Shown: in pieces, positions 1-9,281 of the stretch
Numbering within the stretch: position 1 is the first letter of the stretch
Layout of the letters: each line of letters begins with the position of its first letter
Assembly (NCBI GenBank): GCA_011763485.2
Contig: JAANSK020282046.1
Span: 1-20,527, forward strand
Direction of reading: 5' to 3'
DNA: 20,527 nucleotides
From: Isoetes engelmannii
Lineage: Eukaryota > Streptophyta > Lycopodiopsida > Isoetales > Isoetaceae
Position numbers and translations under genes: made by a program
Notes under the pieces: generated by a model
Databases searched by the model: none
Told to the model about the DNA's origin: nothing
Seen by the model: the letters and a program-made list of their open reading frames with translations, nothing else

Positions 1-252
1 CACCAACAAAACTTGCCAGTGCTCAAATAGCTTGATGCGCCCAAGACCATTCTGGCAATCGCTTGAGCGCTTGAGGTAACCTCAGTTCAAAATCCAGTTC
101 AAAATCCATCTTCCTGCCCGTCCGACAATTCCCAAAGTTCTCGAGGTTGGGAAGTTTTTTAGGTAGTTTACTAGGCCCTAAGTTTTACTTTTTTCAATAC
201 ACCGTAGCTTGCTTCTTCCCGTGTAGGAAATGTTGGAAAAAAGGCTTAAACC

Positions 253-606
253 AAAGTCCTATTGGATGGAGGCTCACCTTTAAATGTCATGCCACATCAT
301 ATAATGAAGCAACGTGGTTTAGAGGTCGACAAGAAGGCTCCAATGGTACTGAAATCTTTTTCTAACTCAAAAATCAACCCCATAGGAATAGTAAGCAAGG
401 TGCCTATTGACATTGAAGGAATTGTGGTGGCTGCTAACTTTGTTGTAGTTGCATTTGAAGGGATGACTGAGAAATCAGACATTTATGATCTCCTCCTAGG
501 TAGAAGGTGGCTGTCAACAGTGGATGCCAGACCTATATGGTCAAGAGGAGAATGCACCATAACTGATGGTAGAAAAACAACCACCATCTACAATAGGCTT
601 GGATAA
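253..606 (+). pseudogene. Retrotransposon aspartic protease remnant
   Basis: The frame contains VLLDGGSPLNVMP, the active-site loop of retrotransposon aspartic proteases. About 75 residues later comes DLLLGRRWL, the usual C-terminal LLGR-W motif. Such proteases cut the Gag-Pol polyprotein as homodimers. The catalytic triplet reads D-G-G rather than the common D-S/T-G, and a TAA lies just upstream at 247, so the N-terminal part is missing. The frame ends at TAA 604-606. The same frame reopens at once into the RNase H segment, so that stop is a nonsense change rather than a gene boundary. There is no true start codon because this is an internal polyprotein piece. Confidence 0.7.
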
Positions 607-1461
607 TTTGAATCCTTTAATTTCATTGAAGAAGATGTGTTGATATCTAATCAACTTGGAGAATATGAAGTAACCATGGCTAACCTGGAATCAAAAGCAA
701 AGTTGCCTAATGAGAGTAAATTGTCCAAAGAGCTAAACTTTGCTTACTTACGGTTTGATGGCGGGGTGTCTAAGAAACTGAGCATAGCCTCATCTACTGC
801 TATTCTCAAAGCTCAGTCAAGCAAGCTGCTAGCAAAGGTAGGAAGGATTCATCTAAATTCCACATCTAACATGGATGAATACAAGGCATTGATTGCAGGA
901 TTGCAAGAGGCTACACATCTTGGTATTACTAACATTGTTGTGTTTGGAGATTCTCAACCTACATGCAGGCAAATTTCAAGAGAGTACCAAACCAAGAGTG
1001 AAGAGATGATCATGCTGAAGAATCAATCTATGAAAGAACTGTCAGGATTCTCAACTTGGGAGTTGCATCATGTACCAAGGGACTTCAATGATGAAGCAGA
1101 TGCTCTTTGCAAGAACATTCTGCTCGAACATCTAGCTGAAGGTGCTATCAAAGAAGAGGAGTTGGAAGAAGAAGATCTGAGGCAGCTGCATCCCATTCTG
1201 GTAATCAATGCAAGTAATGAAAAACAAGTTAAAGAAATTAAAATAAAGAAAGAAGGTCAAGACAGGGTTCTTTATGTAGGAGACATGTTTAAAGAAGAAT
1301 ATGAGTGCATGATTGTTGATTTCATTAATGAATGGAAAGATGTGTTTGCTTGGAATTACAATGAATTGATTGATATTGATAAGAATGTATGTGAATTTGA
1401 GATAAAAATTAAAGGAGTCAGCAAAAACTTAGAAGAATTAATGTGGCCATGCTTGATCTAA
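607..1461 (+). pseudogene. RNase H-like domain and RT leader, upstream of RT
   Basis: Counted from the Met-like codon at 637, an RNase H fold spans residues about 35-165. Its expected acidic residues are all present: D41 (RFDGG), E81 (MDEYKAL), D105 (FGDS) and D155 (NDEADAL). The HVPRDFN..AD pattern is typical of the archaeal-type RNase H acquired by plant Tat elements, which degrades the RNA strand of the RNA-DNA hybrid. Residues about 180-260 (ending in EWKDVFAWNYNEL) match the leader that normally precedes reverse transcriptase in these elements. The frame is shared with the protease piece, separated by one stop. It is lost at about 1440, where the RT continues in another frame. Its position ahead of RT is unusual. 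Confidence 0.75.
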
Positions 1462-1984
1462 TCAGAGAAGAGCTTTCTAGAATGAAGGATGCTGGGGTAA
1501 TTGCAGAGATTGTGAATCCAGAATGGCTGTCATGCATTGTGCCTGTTGAAAAAAAGAACAAAACCATAAGAATTTGCATTGACTACAGGGATTTTAAACA
1601 AAGGTACCATTAAGAAATTATTACCCCTTACCCTTCTTCGAAGAGGTTTTACATGCTATAGCAGGTAAAGAGATCTATTCCGTCTTGGATGGATTCTCAG
1701 GCTTCAACCAGAGCAGTGTCAAACTGGAACATCAACCTGAGACAACATTCATCACACCATGGGGGACTTTTGCTATGAAAAGAATGCCCTTTGGATTAAT
1801 GAATGCATCAGCAATATTCCAAAGAGCAATGGACACCATATTCAATGAGATGCCTTCCTCTTCATTTAGAGTATTCCTGGACAATCTATGTTTGGGTTTT
1901 GCTATAAAAGATCATCTCGATTATCTAACCAAAGTTTGCAGCATGTGCAGAAAATGAGGAGTTAGTCTGAATCCCAAGAAATGC
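1443..1984 (+). pseudogene. Reverse transcriptase remnant (fingers and palm)
   Basis: RT motifs appear in order across at least two frames: REELSRMKDAGVI, VEKKNKTIRICIDYRDF, then PLPFFEEVLHAIAGKEIYS, DGFSGFNQ, TPWGTFAMKRMPFGLMNA and FQRAMDTIF. The first frame stops at TAA 1611-1613, and the domain resumes in another frame within about 15 bases. The catalytic box, usually Y/F-x-D-D, reads FLDN at about 1873-1884, so the second aspartate is lost. A further TGA lies at 1955-1957, directly before the conserved 'LNPKKC' segment in the same frame. The enzyme is therefore dead by frameshift, nonsense and active-site change. Confidence 0.85.
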
Positions 1985-2540
1985 ATGTTTCTATGTTCTA
2001 AAGGGGACTTGCTGGGCCATGAAGTGTCATCAAAGGGTATTCAAGTGGCTGAAAACAAGGTAGAAGTTCTAAAGAAGCTGACACCACCAAAGAGCATCAA
2101 ACAAGTCAAGAGCTTCCTAAATATGGTGAGTTTTTTAAGAATGTATGTTCCACACTTCCCAAATATTGTAGGTCCAATCTCTGATCTCACCAAAATAGGA
2201 AAATTTACAAAACATGAGAGCAAATTCATCATGATTGACTGGACTGAGACCTGCCAAGAAGCCTTTGACACTATTAACCATGCCATTTCCAATTCTACAC
2301 TGCTGAAACCTCCAGATCCCACAAAGCCTAGTGTGACCAAGAAAGCTATAAGCCTAGCCTTGCTACAAGAAGACATGGTGGTGACCTTTACAAGCAAGAT
2401 CTAGTCTGATACTGAGTTAAGGAATCCAAGACTCGAAAAGAGTGCAGCAGCTCTCATGTTCCTGATTGAGAGACAAGGCCATCCATTCAAAACAGTCACA
2501 CCCAGGTATACACGAGGCAGAATCCTTTGTCCCTCTTATT
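1985..2540 (+). pseudogene. RT thumb/connection and degenerate second RNase H
   Basis: This continues the RT frame with LLGHEVSSKGIQV, the gypsy RT thumb region, and a connection segment (KSIKQVKSFLNMVSFLR). A shortened RNase H follows, with the residual SDTELRNPRLEKSAAAL pattern near 2405-2455. TAG 2402-2404 interrupts it in frame. Near 2500 the frame shifts again into the open integrase frame. The first catalytic aspartate region of this RNase H is not recognisable, and the segment after DPTKPSV looks shortened. This is the ordinary gypsy RNase H, distinct from the better preserved one at 607-1461. Confidence 0.7.
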
Positions 2541-4017
2541 CTCCAAGAAGCAACCAAAGGCAAAGATATATAGGTGGGCTTGTAAGTTTCAAGCTTATGA
2601 TATTGAAGTTAAAGTAATACATGTTGTCGATGATCCTAGCCTATACTTGCCTAACATTCTCTTTGAGCAGGAAGACGAGGAAGGATTGACTAATGATGAT
2701 GATACTAGTTTGATATTAAGTTATTTACAAGAAACAGATTGGCAGGAAGAGATCAAGAAGTATCTTGAGCACAATGAGCTGCCAAAAGGTCTGAACTCAA
2801 GTCAAAACAGAAGGTTCAAGGAAAAATGCAAGAAATTCAAACTAATAGGTGACGTGTTGTGCAGGATTGACAAAGAGGGAATCATCCTAAGATGTATAGA
2901 CAAACTTGAAGCCAAACTGGTGTTAGAGGCGTGTCATGAAGGGATCTGTGGGGGACATTTTGCTGCAGACACAACAGCCAAGAAAATACTAAGAGCAGGT
3001 TATTACTGGCCAACCTTGTTTAAGGATTGCTATGAAATGATTAAATGCTGTCATAAATGCCAGAGTTTTGGCAAGAGAGTGCTTCAGCCAGCTGCTTTGA
3101 CTGCTATCACTTCCCATGGCCCTTTCCAAGTCTGGGGGCTTGATTTCATAGGTCCTATAGACCCCCCTTCTTCTGCACAGCACCAATATATCCTTGTAGC
3201 AACTGATTACTTCACTAAGTGGGCTAAGGCAGTCCCACTAAAACAAGTAAATGCTTACACCACTGCCAGATTTCTCCATGAAAACATATGTGCTAGATTT
3301 GGTATACCCTTCAAACTCATATCTGATAGAGACAGCCAGTTCTTGAATGAGGTTATAGCTACACTACTCTCAACTCTCAAGGTCAAACATTCCAAGGGTT
3401 CATCATATTATCCCCAAGGCAATGGTCCAGCTGAGTCTACAAACAAAGTGCTCAAATCCATCCTTAAGAAAACTGTCAGCATCTCAAAAAAAGATTGGTA
3501 CATGAGATTGTATGATGCATTATGGGCCTATAGGACTACAACAAAAGCTGCCACCAGGCACACATCCATTAGCCTGGTTTATGGTGTTGAGTCCATTATC
3601 CCAATAGAGCTTGAGCTTCCATCTTTGAGAATGGCTTTGAAACTAGATCTAGAAATGGAAGAGGCACTAAAAGAAAGATTTGTAAGACTCATGCAGCTTG
3701 AAGAGCACAGGTTTGAGGCTAAGAATGCAATATTGTTGAAGAAAGCCAAGGATCTAGCAGCATTCAAAGCTGCTCACAGACTCCAAGGCACTTTGAAGAT
3801 TGGAGAACTAGTTCTTAAATGGAACAAAGCTAGAGAAGATAGTACAAACAAATTTGAAGGCCTTTGGGAAGGTCCTTTTGAAGTAACAGGAGTAGCAAGT
3901 CAGGACTCCTATTGGCTGAGATCAATTACAGAAGATAGAGATCTGCCAAATCCCATCAACATTCTGCATCTAAAAAGGTATTGGCAACAACATGTTGCCT
4001 TGACTTTGTTTGAATAA
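2527..4017 (+). CDS. Integrase segment of the Ty3/Gypsy polyprotein, open frame
   Basis: This is a 496-codon open frame with no interruption. Numbered from 2527, residues 14-36 are the end of the RNase H/tether. A zinc-binding HHCC domain uses H137, H144, C175 and C178. The catalytic core has D206 (GLDFIG), D267 (ISDRD) and E303 (PAEST), with 35 residues between the last two, the canonical D,D-35-E spacing. A C-terminal GPF module (LWEGPFEVTG) sits near residue 449. Integrase inserts the element's cDNA into the chromosome. The usual SDNG.QF reads SDRDSQF, a departure next to the second catalytic Asp. The first codon of the frame is TTG and is not a real start: this is the 3' part of a polyprotein whose upstream parts are broken, so expression is unlikely. 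Confidence 0.85.
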   Translation: MSLLFSKKQPKAKIYRWACKFQAYDIEVKVIHVVDDPSLYLPNILFEQEDEEGLTNDDDTSLILSYLQETDWQEEIKKYLEHNELPKGLNSSQNRRFKEKCKKFKLIGDVLCRIDKEGIILRCIDKLEAKLVLEACHEGICGGHFAADTTAKKILRAGYYWPTLFKDCYEMIKCCHKCQSFGKRVLQPAALTAITSHGPFQVWGLDFIGPIDPPSSAQHQYILVATDYFTKWAKAVPLKQVNAYTTARFLHENICARFGIPFKLISDRDSQFLNEVIATLLSTLKVKHSKGSSYYPQGNGPAESTNKVLKSILKKTVSISKKDWYMRLYDALWAYRTTTKAATRHTSISLVYGVESIIPIELELPSLRMALKLDLEMEEALKERFVRLMQLEEHRFEAKNAILLKKAKDLAAFKAAHRLQGTLKIGELVLKWNKAREDSTNKFEGLWEGPFEVTGVASQDSYWLRSITEDRDLPNPINILHLKRYWQQHVALTLFE

Positions 4018-5498
4018 TCATACCTTTGATGATTAGATTAGATAACATTAGCATAGGAATGTTGTTTGCTTGAAGTCACAAAAAAGAGAAAAAACAGGAA
4101 AAACTTCAAAAGACAAAATTTTTTAAGTATAGATTTTGGTCTGTTATTAATTGCATCCCGTACAGAAAAAAGATACAAAAGACAAAAAAGACTTAGGTAG
4201 TTATTGATTTAAGTTGTTGACTGCTTTTAGAAGTTCAAGAGTTGAGGTGCTCTCTTTGTACTGATCAGATATTGCAAAAATTTCAATTACAGGATTGCAA
4301 GGTCTCGAGCTCAGATTCAAAATACTTATACATCACCATTTCCATGCAGGAACATCCTACTGATTGCTCTTCACATACGTCATGTTCATTCATCTTCGCT
4401 TCATCCACTACATTCACCATCATCACATGTGCTGTCATCATTCCTGCCACCATACAGCACTATTTGCTAACTCAAACTGCTCATTCTATGCAGGTGCATC
4501 CTCCTCTTCATCCATGAGTTTATAATCTGCTCAAGAGTTGTCATCATTCCATTCTAAACACCTTTCCATTCTACATTCTCTCACATTCCCTTGCAGTTGC
4601 CACCATATTTCCACATGGTAACTCTGATTTGTTGTCAACATCATTTGCTGCCATGCAGGTTCATCCATTCGATCTTCCATCATCATCTGCTACACTACTA
4701 GCCTGCATTCCACATGAGCCTTGCTTCCCAATCACACTTAATCCCACATTGCCATTCACTCCTACTATAGTGGCAATCTCTATAGTTGCTTTGAAGATGC
4801 ATCAGGGGCTGGTGAACCAGCCTGTTTTTTTTATTTAGCATGATGCTGCCACTCATGGCAACATAGAAGAGCCATCAGCATAACTATCATTTTGATTAAT
4901 GAATACATGAACATACTAGAAGATTTTCAGATTTGAAGACCTATTCAAACAAGAGAAGGCACCACAAGGACATTCACTTGGACATCATGAAGAAAGGATT
5001 TGGTCAAAATTTTGAATTGAAGGAGGTCACTATCTAAGTCATGAGAGCCCTATAGTTGAAGATTGGAAGACCCCTTTAAGATTGGAAGACACAAGTCCCA
5101 TGTATTTGACATTGTCCTTGCTTCATACATTCATCTTCCTTGCCTACACATCCACACTATATGCCCTAAGTTTGCTAGTACACTTTCTCCTAGTCAAAAG
5201 TGGTTCACACACTCCATTATTCATCCATACAATCACAAAAAAATAAAGAGAAGAGGCCCAAGAAAGCTTCATGAGAATTCCTCAAGCTACTTCAACCAAA
5301 TTCTCTCTAGAAATTTGAAGATGAAAGAGAGATTGGCTCATTGTTCAAAAACAAGTTCAAAAGTTGCCTCTATATGCCAATTTGGCAAATTACCATATCC
5401 ACATCACCATGTAAAGTCCACCTCATCATCACATGTCACACGTGTCATCCACATCACATCCATGTCACTTTCACCTCATGAAAAAACTACTTTTGACT
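4018..5498 (+). other. Gene-free 3' untranslated part of the retroelement
   Basis: About 1.5 kb between the integrase stop and the polypurine tract shows no recognisable domain. It is rich in CATC/CACAT words. A short motif, GCAGG followed by CATCC, recurs near 4346, 4491 and 4657. A 145-codon frame at 5063-5500 is rich in Ser, His and Lys, matches nothing I recognise and ends against the LTR, so I do not call it a gene. Long non-coding tracts before the 3' LTR are common in Tat/Ogre-like elements. Confidence 0.5.
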
Positions 5499-5507
5499 AG
5501 GGGAAAA
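5499..5507 (+). promoter_or_regulatory. Polypurine tract (plus-strand primer site)
   Basis: AGGGGAAAA lies directly before a TG that starts a plausible LTR (TGTTGGTGCC). A purine run immediately 5' of the 3' LTR is where plus-strand DNA synthesis is primed in LTR retrotransposons. The position, after integrase and before an LTR-like start, supports the call. Confidence 0.6.
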
Positions 5508-5940
5508 TGTTGGTGCCAACTCATCATGCCACGTCAGCCTCACCCTTGCCAAGTCATCCAAATCATGCCTAGTCATCATTTTTTACCACTTACTTTGCCA
5601 AAAATTCAAAATGCTCCTCTTCAAAATTTGATATTTCCACCTGGTAGCCCTTGCAAAAACATGCCACCAAGCACAAAAAAGTTGAAAAAAGAGCTTATTT
5701 AGACCTTCAAATTCCATTTTTGGGATCTGTGCCCATCTTCAAAAAGCCAAAAAAAATTTCTTATCTACCCCTCCCCCCAGCCTAGATTCCTTCCCAGCCT
5801 ATCAGTCCCCTCTACGTGGCACACCCGGGCGTGTGGGGCGGTGGAGGTACCGAATCCCACGTGGGCATGACACGTAATTTAATAATTCCACGTGGGATTA
5901 CCTATTTATATCTTGGTCGAATTTTTTAGGTTGGGCCTGT
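5508..5940 (+). repeat. 3' LTR, U3 and promoter part; end not determined
   Basis: The region begins TGTTGGTGCCAAC straight after the polypurine tract. It contains a promoter-like stretch with CACGTG boxes and a TATA box about 395 bp in, as expected of U3. No second LTR is in the window, so the 3' boundary, the R and U5 parts and any target-site duplication cannot be fixed. The LTR may extend past 5940. Confidence 0.5.
5812..5910 (+). promoter_or_regulatory. G-box cluster and TATA box
   Basis: Two perfect CACGTG palindromes (5858-5863 and 5889-5894) are 31 bp apart. Two more ACGT cores lie nearby (TACGTGG at about 5812 and ACACGTA at about 5870). A TATA-like TATTTATA follows at 5903-5910. G-boxes bind plant bZIP and bHLH factors. 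The arrangement is that of a compact plant promoter driving + strand transcription, either as the LTR's own promoter or as that of a downstream host gene. Confidence 0.6.
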
Positions 5941-6127
5941 GGGATATTTCTTCTTGAAAATTCTGAAGAACCCTAATCGAATCCGGCCAAGAAACTAACT
6001 TTTGACGGGATCTGAAGGGAAAATCATTAACCGTACAGCCTGGCCCGACCCTATCTATGGCAAGAAACCATGATCTGTGAAAAAGGACAAGCCTACATGT
6101 CGAATTAATCAAGATTGCAACAGAAAC

Positions 6128-6271
6128 ATGGGAATTCAAAAGGGGGAAATCTCAGACGAAGAATTTCAAGGGCTCATACGCGAATTGAAGTTTGCAGAGG
6201 TGAAGTATATGCCGGATCGATCTTCTACAAGCGGATTTGACCTTCCTTGCTGCCGAACGATTTGTTGGTAA
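6128..6271 (+). CDS. Short ORF, 47 residues, possible first exon
   Basis: An ATG at 6128 opens a frame (MGIQKGEISDEEFQGLIREL...) that ends at TAA 6269-6271. It lies about 220 bp downstream of the G-box/TATA cluster. Its first half looks like an amphipathic acidic helix. The final residues (DLPCCRTICW) do not look protein-like, while another frame there (ADLTFLAAERFV) reads better, suggesting an indel. A possible splice donor (TTG/GTAAAG) lies at about 6268. I recognise no family. It could be the start of a decayed host gene or chance. Confidence 0.2.
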   Translation: MGIQKGEISDEEFQGLIRELKFAEVKYMPDRSSTSGFDLPCCRTICW

Positions 6272-7141
6272 AGCTGACAAAAAGCCTGTCCAGAAATGGA
6301 AGTAAACTTTGCTCATGACTCATGGGCATCGTAAATTATCTGATACAATCTTTATGAAGTTCAAGTGAATGAAAATCCGCGTTTAGTAAAGTGATTCTTG
6401 CACAATTAGACTAAAAGTTGAAAAATATGCTCTGAATCAGACATTTGCATTAAAATCTAGTAAGTTGAAGTGTTTAATAGCCAGAAAGTGAGTTTTGTCA
6501 ACTGTTTCCCATTCACAAATTAAAAAATTATGATAGCTTCAGTTTAAGATTGCTAGCCATTATAAATCCAATTCCTGTCTCATAGAAATTTGTTTCTTAG
6601 TGCTAAAAGACCTCTCTCATCCAAAAATTAGTTGATCCAGATCTTTTATAAGTGCCTCTGCTTTGAATATAAGTCCAGCTTTATATAAAAGTCACAAGAA
6701 ATGGAATTCATGCATCTCTTATCACTGCTCTTAAGAAAAACACTGTATGTCAGAATTAAATTCCATATTGTTCAATTTTTCTTGATCCTTTTGCAAATAC
6801 TATAGCTTGCACCTAATCTGCAGAGTTGTCAAAGTCTATCCCAGATGTCCATATCCAAAAAAAAGTCCCACAAAAATCATTTGCAAAAGTTAGCTTTCTG
6901 CCAGGGTCATTGACCAATTCTTGACTTGGTCAGTGATATAATTTTGAGCAAATTCCTGCAGAAGACTTGAGGAGGGACTTTACCAACATCTTCTCACAAC
7001 TTCTAAGCTTGCATTCAGATTGAAACCAAATGAAAAAGCATTAAACTGTATCTGTGGGATGTTTCGTAGTACACATCATTTTTTCTCGATTTGGGAAGCT
7101 AGTTCTAACAGAAGATTTGAGCTTTGTTTTTGCAGGTTTAA
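6272..7141. other. AT-rich non-coding stretch
   Basis: No frame of note, no tRNA and no transposon end was recognised. It resembles intron or intergenic DNA. The one local structure seen is an inverted repeat at 6908-6935 with two TTGAC (W-box) cores. Confidence 0.4.
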
Positions 7142-7276
7142 GGAATAGAGTGGTTGCCTGAAGCAACCTGGAGGTCCTGCACCATTGAGATTGAGGGTTT
7201 GCCAGGAATACCCTCAACAATAGCCAAGGGGGAATCTTTGGCTGCCGGGTACGCTGCTGAGCACCAAGGCGCATAG
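7142..7276 (+). pseudogene. Exon-like open segment, unknown protein
   Basis: After a pyrimidine-rich, acceptor-like tract (TTTTTGCAG at about 7136, or the next AG at 7142), one frame is open for 43 codons to TAG 7274-7276. It reads IEWLPEATWRSCTIEIEGLP... and GIPSTIAKGESLAAGYAAEH, which has ordinary protein composition. An imperfect tandem repeat of GCATAGCCACTG follows at 7271-7312. I recognise no family. It may be an exon of the same decayed gene as 6128-6271, but no joined frame can be demonstrated. Confidence 0.2.
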
Positions 7277-7521
7277 CCACTGCAAGAGCACGCCAAAGCA
7301 TAGCCACTGTCAGAGTGCAGAACAAAATGGAAATTGTTCGCCTGTTTGTTTCGAAAGATCACTCTGGTGAATCCATGTAGCAGTCACCTATAGTTCGAAA
7401 TGGAAGTCGAGCAAGGAATTCTGCTGATCTGGTGAAGAAGCAGAGCATTGGGTGAGAAGACGCGAAGAACAATAAGTAAAAGATCTTGGCTTCCAGTTTC
7501 ATTTTGTAGCTGAAGGCAACC

Positions 7522-7683
7522 ATGGCCTCCCTTTCCACAACAACGGCAGACCCGCTCTCGGCTGCCGCCGGTTGTGGGGCTCCTGCAGCTGCTGTGAAAA
7601 GGGAGGTCCCAATTCCCTTCCTCTATACAGAACATAACTTAAATTGTACCATTCTAAAGGAGATCCAAAGAAACTTTGAATAA
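7522..7683 (+). CDS. Small ORF, 53 residues, strong start context
   Basis: The ATG at 7522 sits in AACCATGGCC, a near-ideal plant start context. The frame runs 53 codons to TAA 7681-7683. The N-terminus (MASLSTTTADPLSAAAGCGA) is rich in Ala, Ser and Thr with few acidic residues, like many plastid or mitochondrial transit peptides. It continues PAAAVKREVPIPFLYTEHNL. Local GC and CpG content is higher than in the flanks, as in coding DNA. It may be a first coding exon whose continuation is lost, or a short independent gene. It lies just outside the recognised left arm. I recognise no family. Confidence 0.3.
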   Translation: MASLSTTTADPLSAAAGCGAPAAAVKREVPIPFLYTEHNLNCTILKEIQRNFE

Positions 7684-8304
7684 ACAACTATACCTCGAGA
7701 AATGTAACCTTCGAACCTGATTCTAGAGAAGCCCTATCAACTACAAGTACATCATGTTAAACAGACGACAACACGTGAAATTTGTCGAATAGTAAATACC
7801 TTTTTAAATAGAAACGGGCACGTACATGTTTTATGGTCCTAACTATTGCTAAAACATTAGAGATAGGAAGACCGACACTAAAGCCACACCCATCAATCTA
7901 ATGTTGCAGAGCAGATTTGCAAGCAACCAAGCCCATGAATATGGATGCGAATCTTCAAAAGAACTACAGTACTGGAACAAGTAGACTCCCTGAAAGAAAT
8001 TAATCTCAACAAATTGCAATTTGCAAAAGTTGCACTTAGCGTTCATGGGCAAACATAGTCACTGAAATAGAACATTCCTACGAAATGTACTAGCATATCT
8101 AAAAAATATACCTTACTATCATGCCAAGAGTTTCTCCCTTTACGCAAACCCAAAAATATAAGTAATGTGCCCAAAAAGTCCTGGGTTTTCTAAAGGATGA
8201 TCTTGAAGCTTAGTTGAGTTGGGAATGGAAATGGCAAATCAATGCAGGTTCTGCATACAACTATGATTAAATCAGCTTCCCCTATTAATCTTAGGGTGCA
8301 TAAC

Positions 8305-8498
8305 TTCACTTTGCCACGTCTGAATCCCGACAAAAGAAATAATGTTACTTTGTTTAATTTGCACTTACATGGCACAACAAAACTTATCGAGAGTCTTGGT
8401 GGGTTCCAATGGGGATGATTCTTCTACCTGCACCCTATGTGGAGGGGGAAAACCTTTCTGGCCTAATATGGATGTGCCCTTAACAAGTTGTTGGAGAT
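8305..8498 (-). repeat. Dispersed repeat R, left-arm copy (internally deleted)
   Basis: On the minus strand it reads ATCTCCAACAACTTGTTAAG... through CCCACCAAGACTCTCGATAA to GTCGGGATTCAGACGTGG. It aligns with 13911-14242 and 19600-19881. Compared with the spacer copy, about 110 bp are missing after CTCGATAA. The family is not recognised. Confidence 0.7.
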
Positions 8499-9110
8499 TA
8501 AAATTTATGTAGTTAAATCAATTATTGCGCCACTTGGCATTTTGGTCATGATTGAAAAGTATAATCAATATCAAGTACATGGAATTATTTAGGAAGACCC
8601 AAGAGGCTTCAAGCAAAGTTCTTGGGCAATTTAGGTACGTTGATTTGCTCTGCCTACAATGCTTAGATATTCGAAAGCAGGAAATAGGAAAGACTAGTTC
8701 ATATTTAGCTCTTTCATATTAGATTACATCGCATTTGTTGACTGAGTGGATTATATTGAACATTCTTTTGGAAGAGTTTATAATATATGACTTAAAACCA
8801 TGGACTTGTCAGGTTCTCAATTAGATAACGGTTTTGAGCAAAATTATTTACATCTTTCCAACAAACTAACTCATAACCAATATAAAATTAACCCAGAAAA
8901 AATGTGAAAGGCACTTAAACCAAATGCGAAAAGGAAAATGATAGCAGCAAATCCAACCCTACATGCTAAGAAGTTGAAGTTATCATATAGTTGCTTTGCA
9001 AAAATGTATAGGGAGATTTTAGTATTAGGGGCCAACAAAAGCAAGGATGGAAAACCAGGTCCACAAAAAAACAAAGCCAGCATAAGCCAAGATTGAATCA
9101 AAACGAATTT
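8499..9110. other. Non-coding part of the left arm
   Basis: No gene is recognised. The stretch is matched in the right arm at about 18965-19599, where a pentanucleotide repeat has expanded. Open frames here (for example minus 8871-9101) are not preserved in the other arm. Confidence 0.5.
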
Positions 9111-9219
9111 CCTTTAAGCCCTTTAAGAAATGTGCTCTGCCATATGCCAATTGCTCTTCGTGGACAAACTTCCTTTAAGCCCTTTAAGAAATGTGCTCTG
9201 CCATATGGTCTTCGTGGAC
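9111..9219 (+). repeat. 61-bp tandem duplication (two units)
   Basis: CCTTTAAGCCCTTTAAGAAA starts at 9111 and again at 9172. Both units continue through GTGCTCTGCCATATG to CTTCGTGGAC. The second unit lacks CCAATTGCT. The right arm has a single copy, so the duplication postdates the arm duplication or was lost on the right. Confidence 0.85.
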
Positions 9220-9237
9220 GATAAAAAAATCTCCTCT

Positions 9238-9281
9238 TCTTCGTATTTACATCCTCAAATCTTCGTATTTACATCCTCAAA
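9238..9281 (+). repeat. 22-bp tandem duplication at the 3' end of gene X
   Basis: TCTTCGTATTTACATCCTCAAA occurs twice in a row (9238-9259 and 9260-9281). The stop codon of the left-arm gene X (TCA on the + strand at 9277-9279) falls in the second unit. The right arm has a different, 45-bp duplication of the same segment. Confidence 0.85.

Larger units (their letters stand above)
250..5940 (+). mobile_element. Degenerate Ty3/Gypsy LTR retrotransposon, Tat/Ogre-like
   Basis: Protein pieces on the + strand run in the order aspartic protease, RNase H, reverse transcriptase, degenerate RNase H and integrase. After about 1.5 kb without genes come a polypurine tract and a TG-starting LTR. Integrase lies after reverse transcriptase, which defines Ty3/Gypsy. 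The dual RNase H and the RT wording (DGFSGFNQ, TPWGTF, MPFGL) fit the plant Tat/Ogre lineage. No gag and no 5' LTR are seen, so the element is 5' truncated or starts outside the window. Stops at about 604, 1611, 1955 and 2402, plus several frameshifts, show that it cannot make a full polyprotein. The 3' limit is uncertain because the LTR end was not found. Positions 1-250 show nothing recognisable. Confidence 0.85.

Noticed and set aside
5063-5500. 145-codon open frame before the 3' LTR
   Set aside because: It is rich in Ser/His/Lys with no motif, ends at the polypurine tract and has the same word content as the surrounding untranslated DNA. Probably chance.
7041-7687. Overlapping minus-strand frames of 60-95 codons
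   Set aside because: They overlap one another in different frames and lie opposite better plus-strand candidates, with no domain seen.
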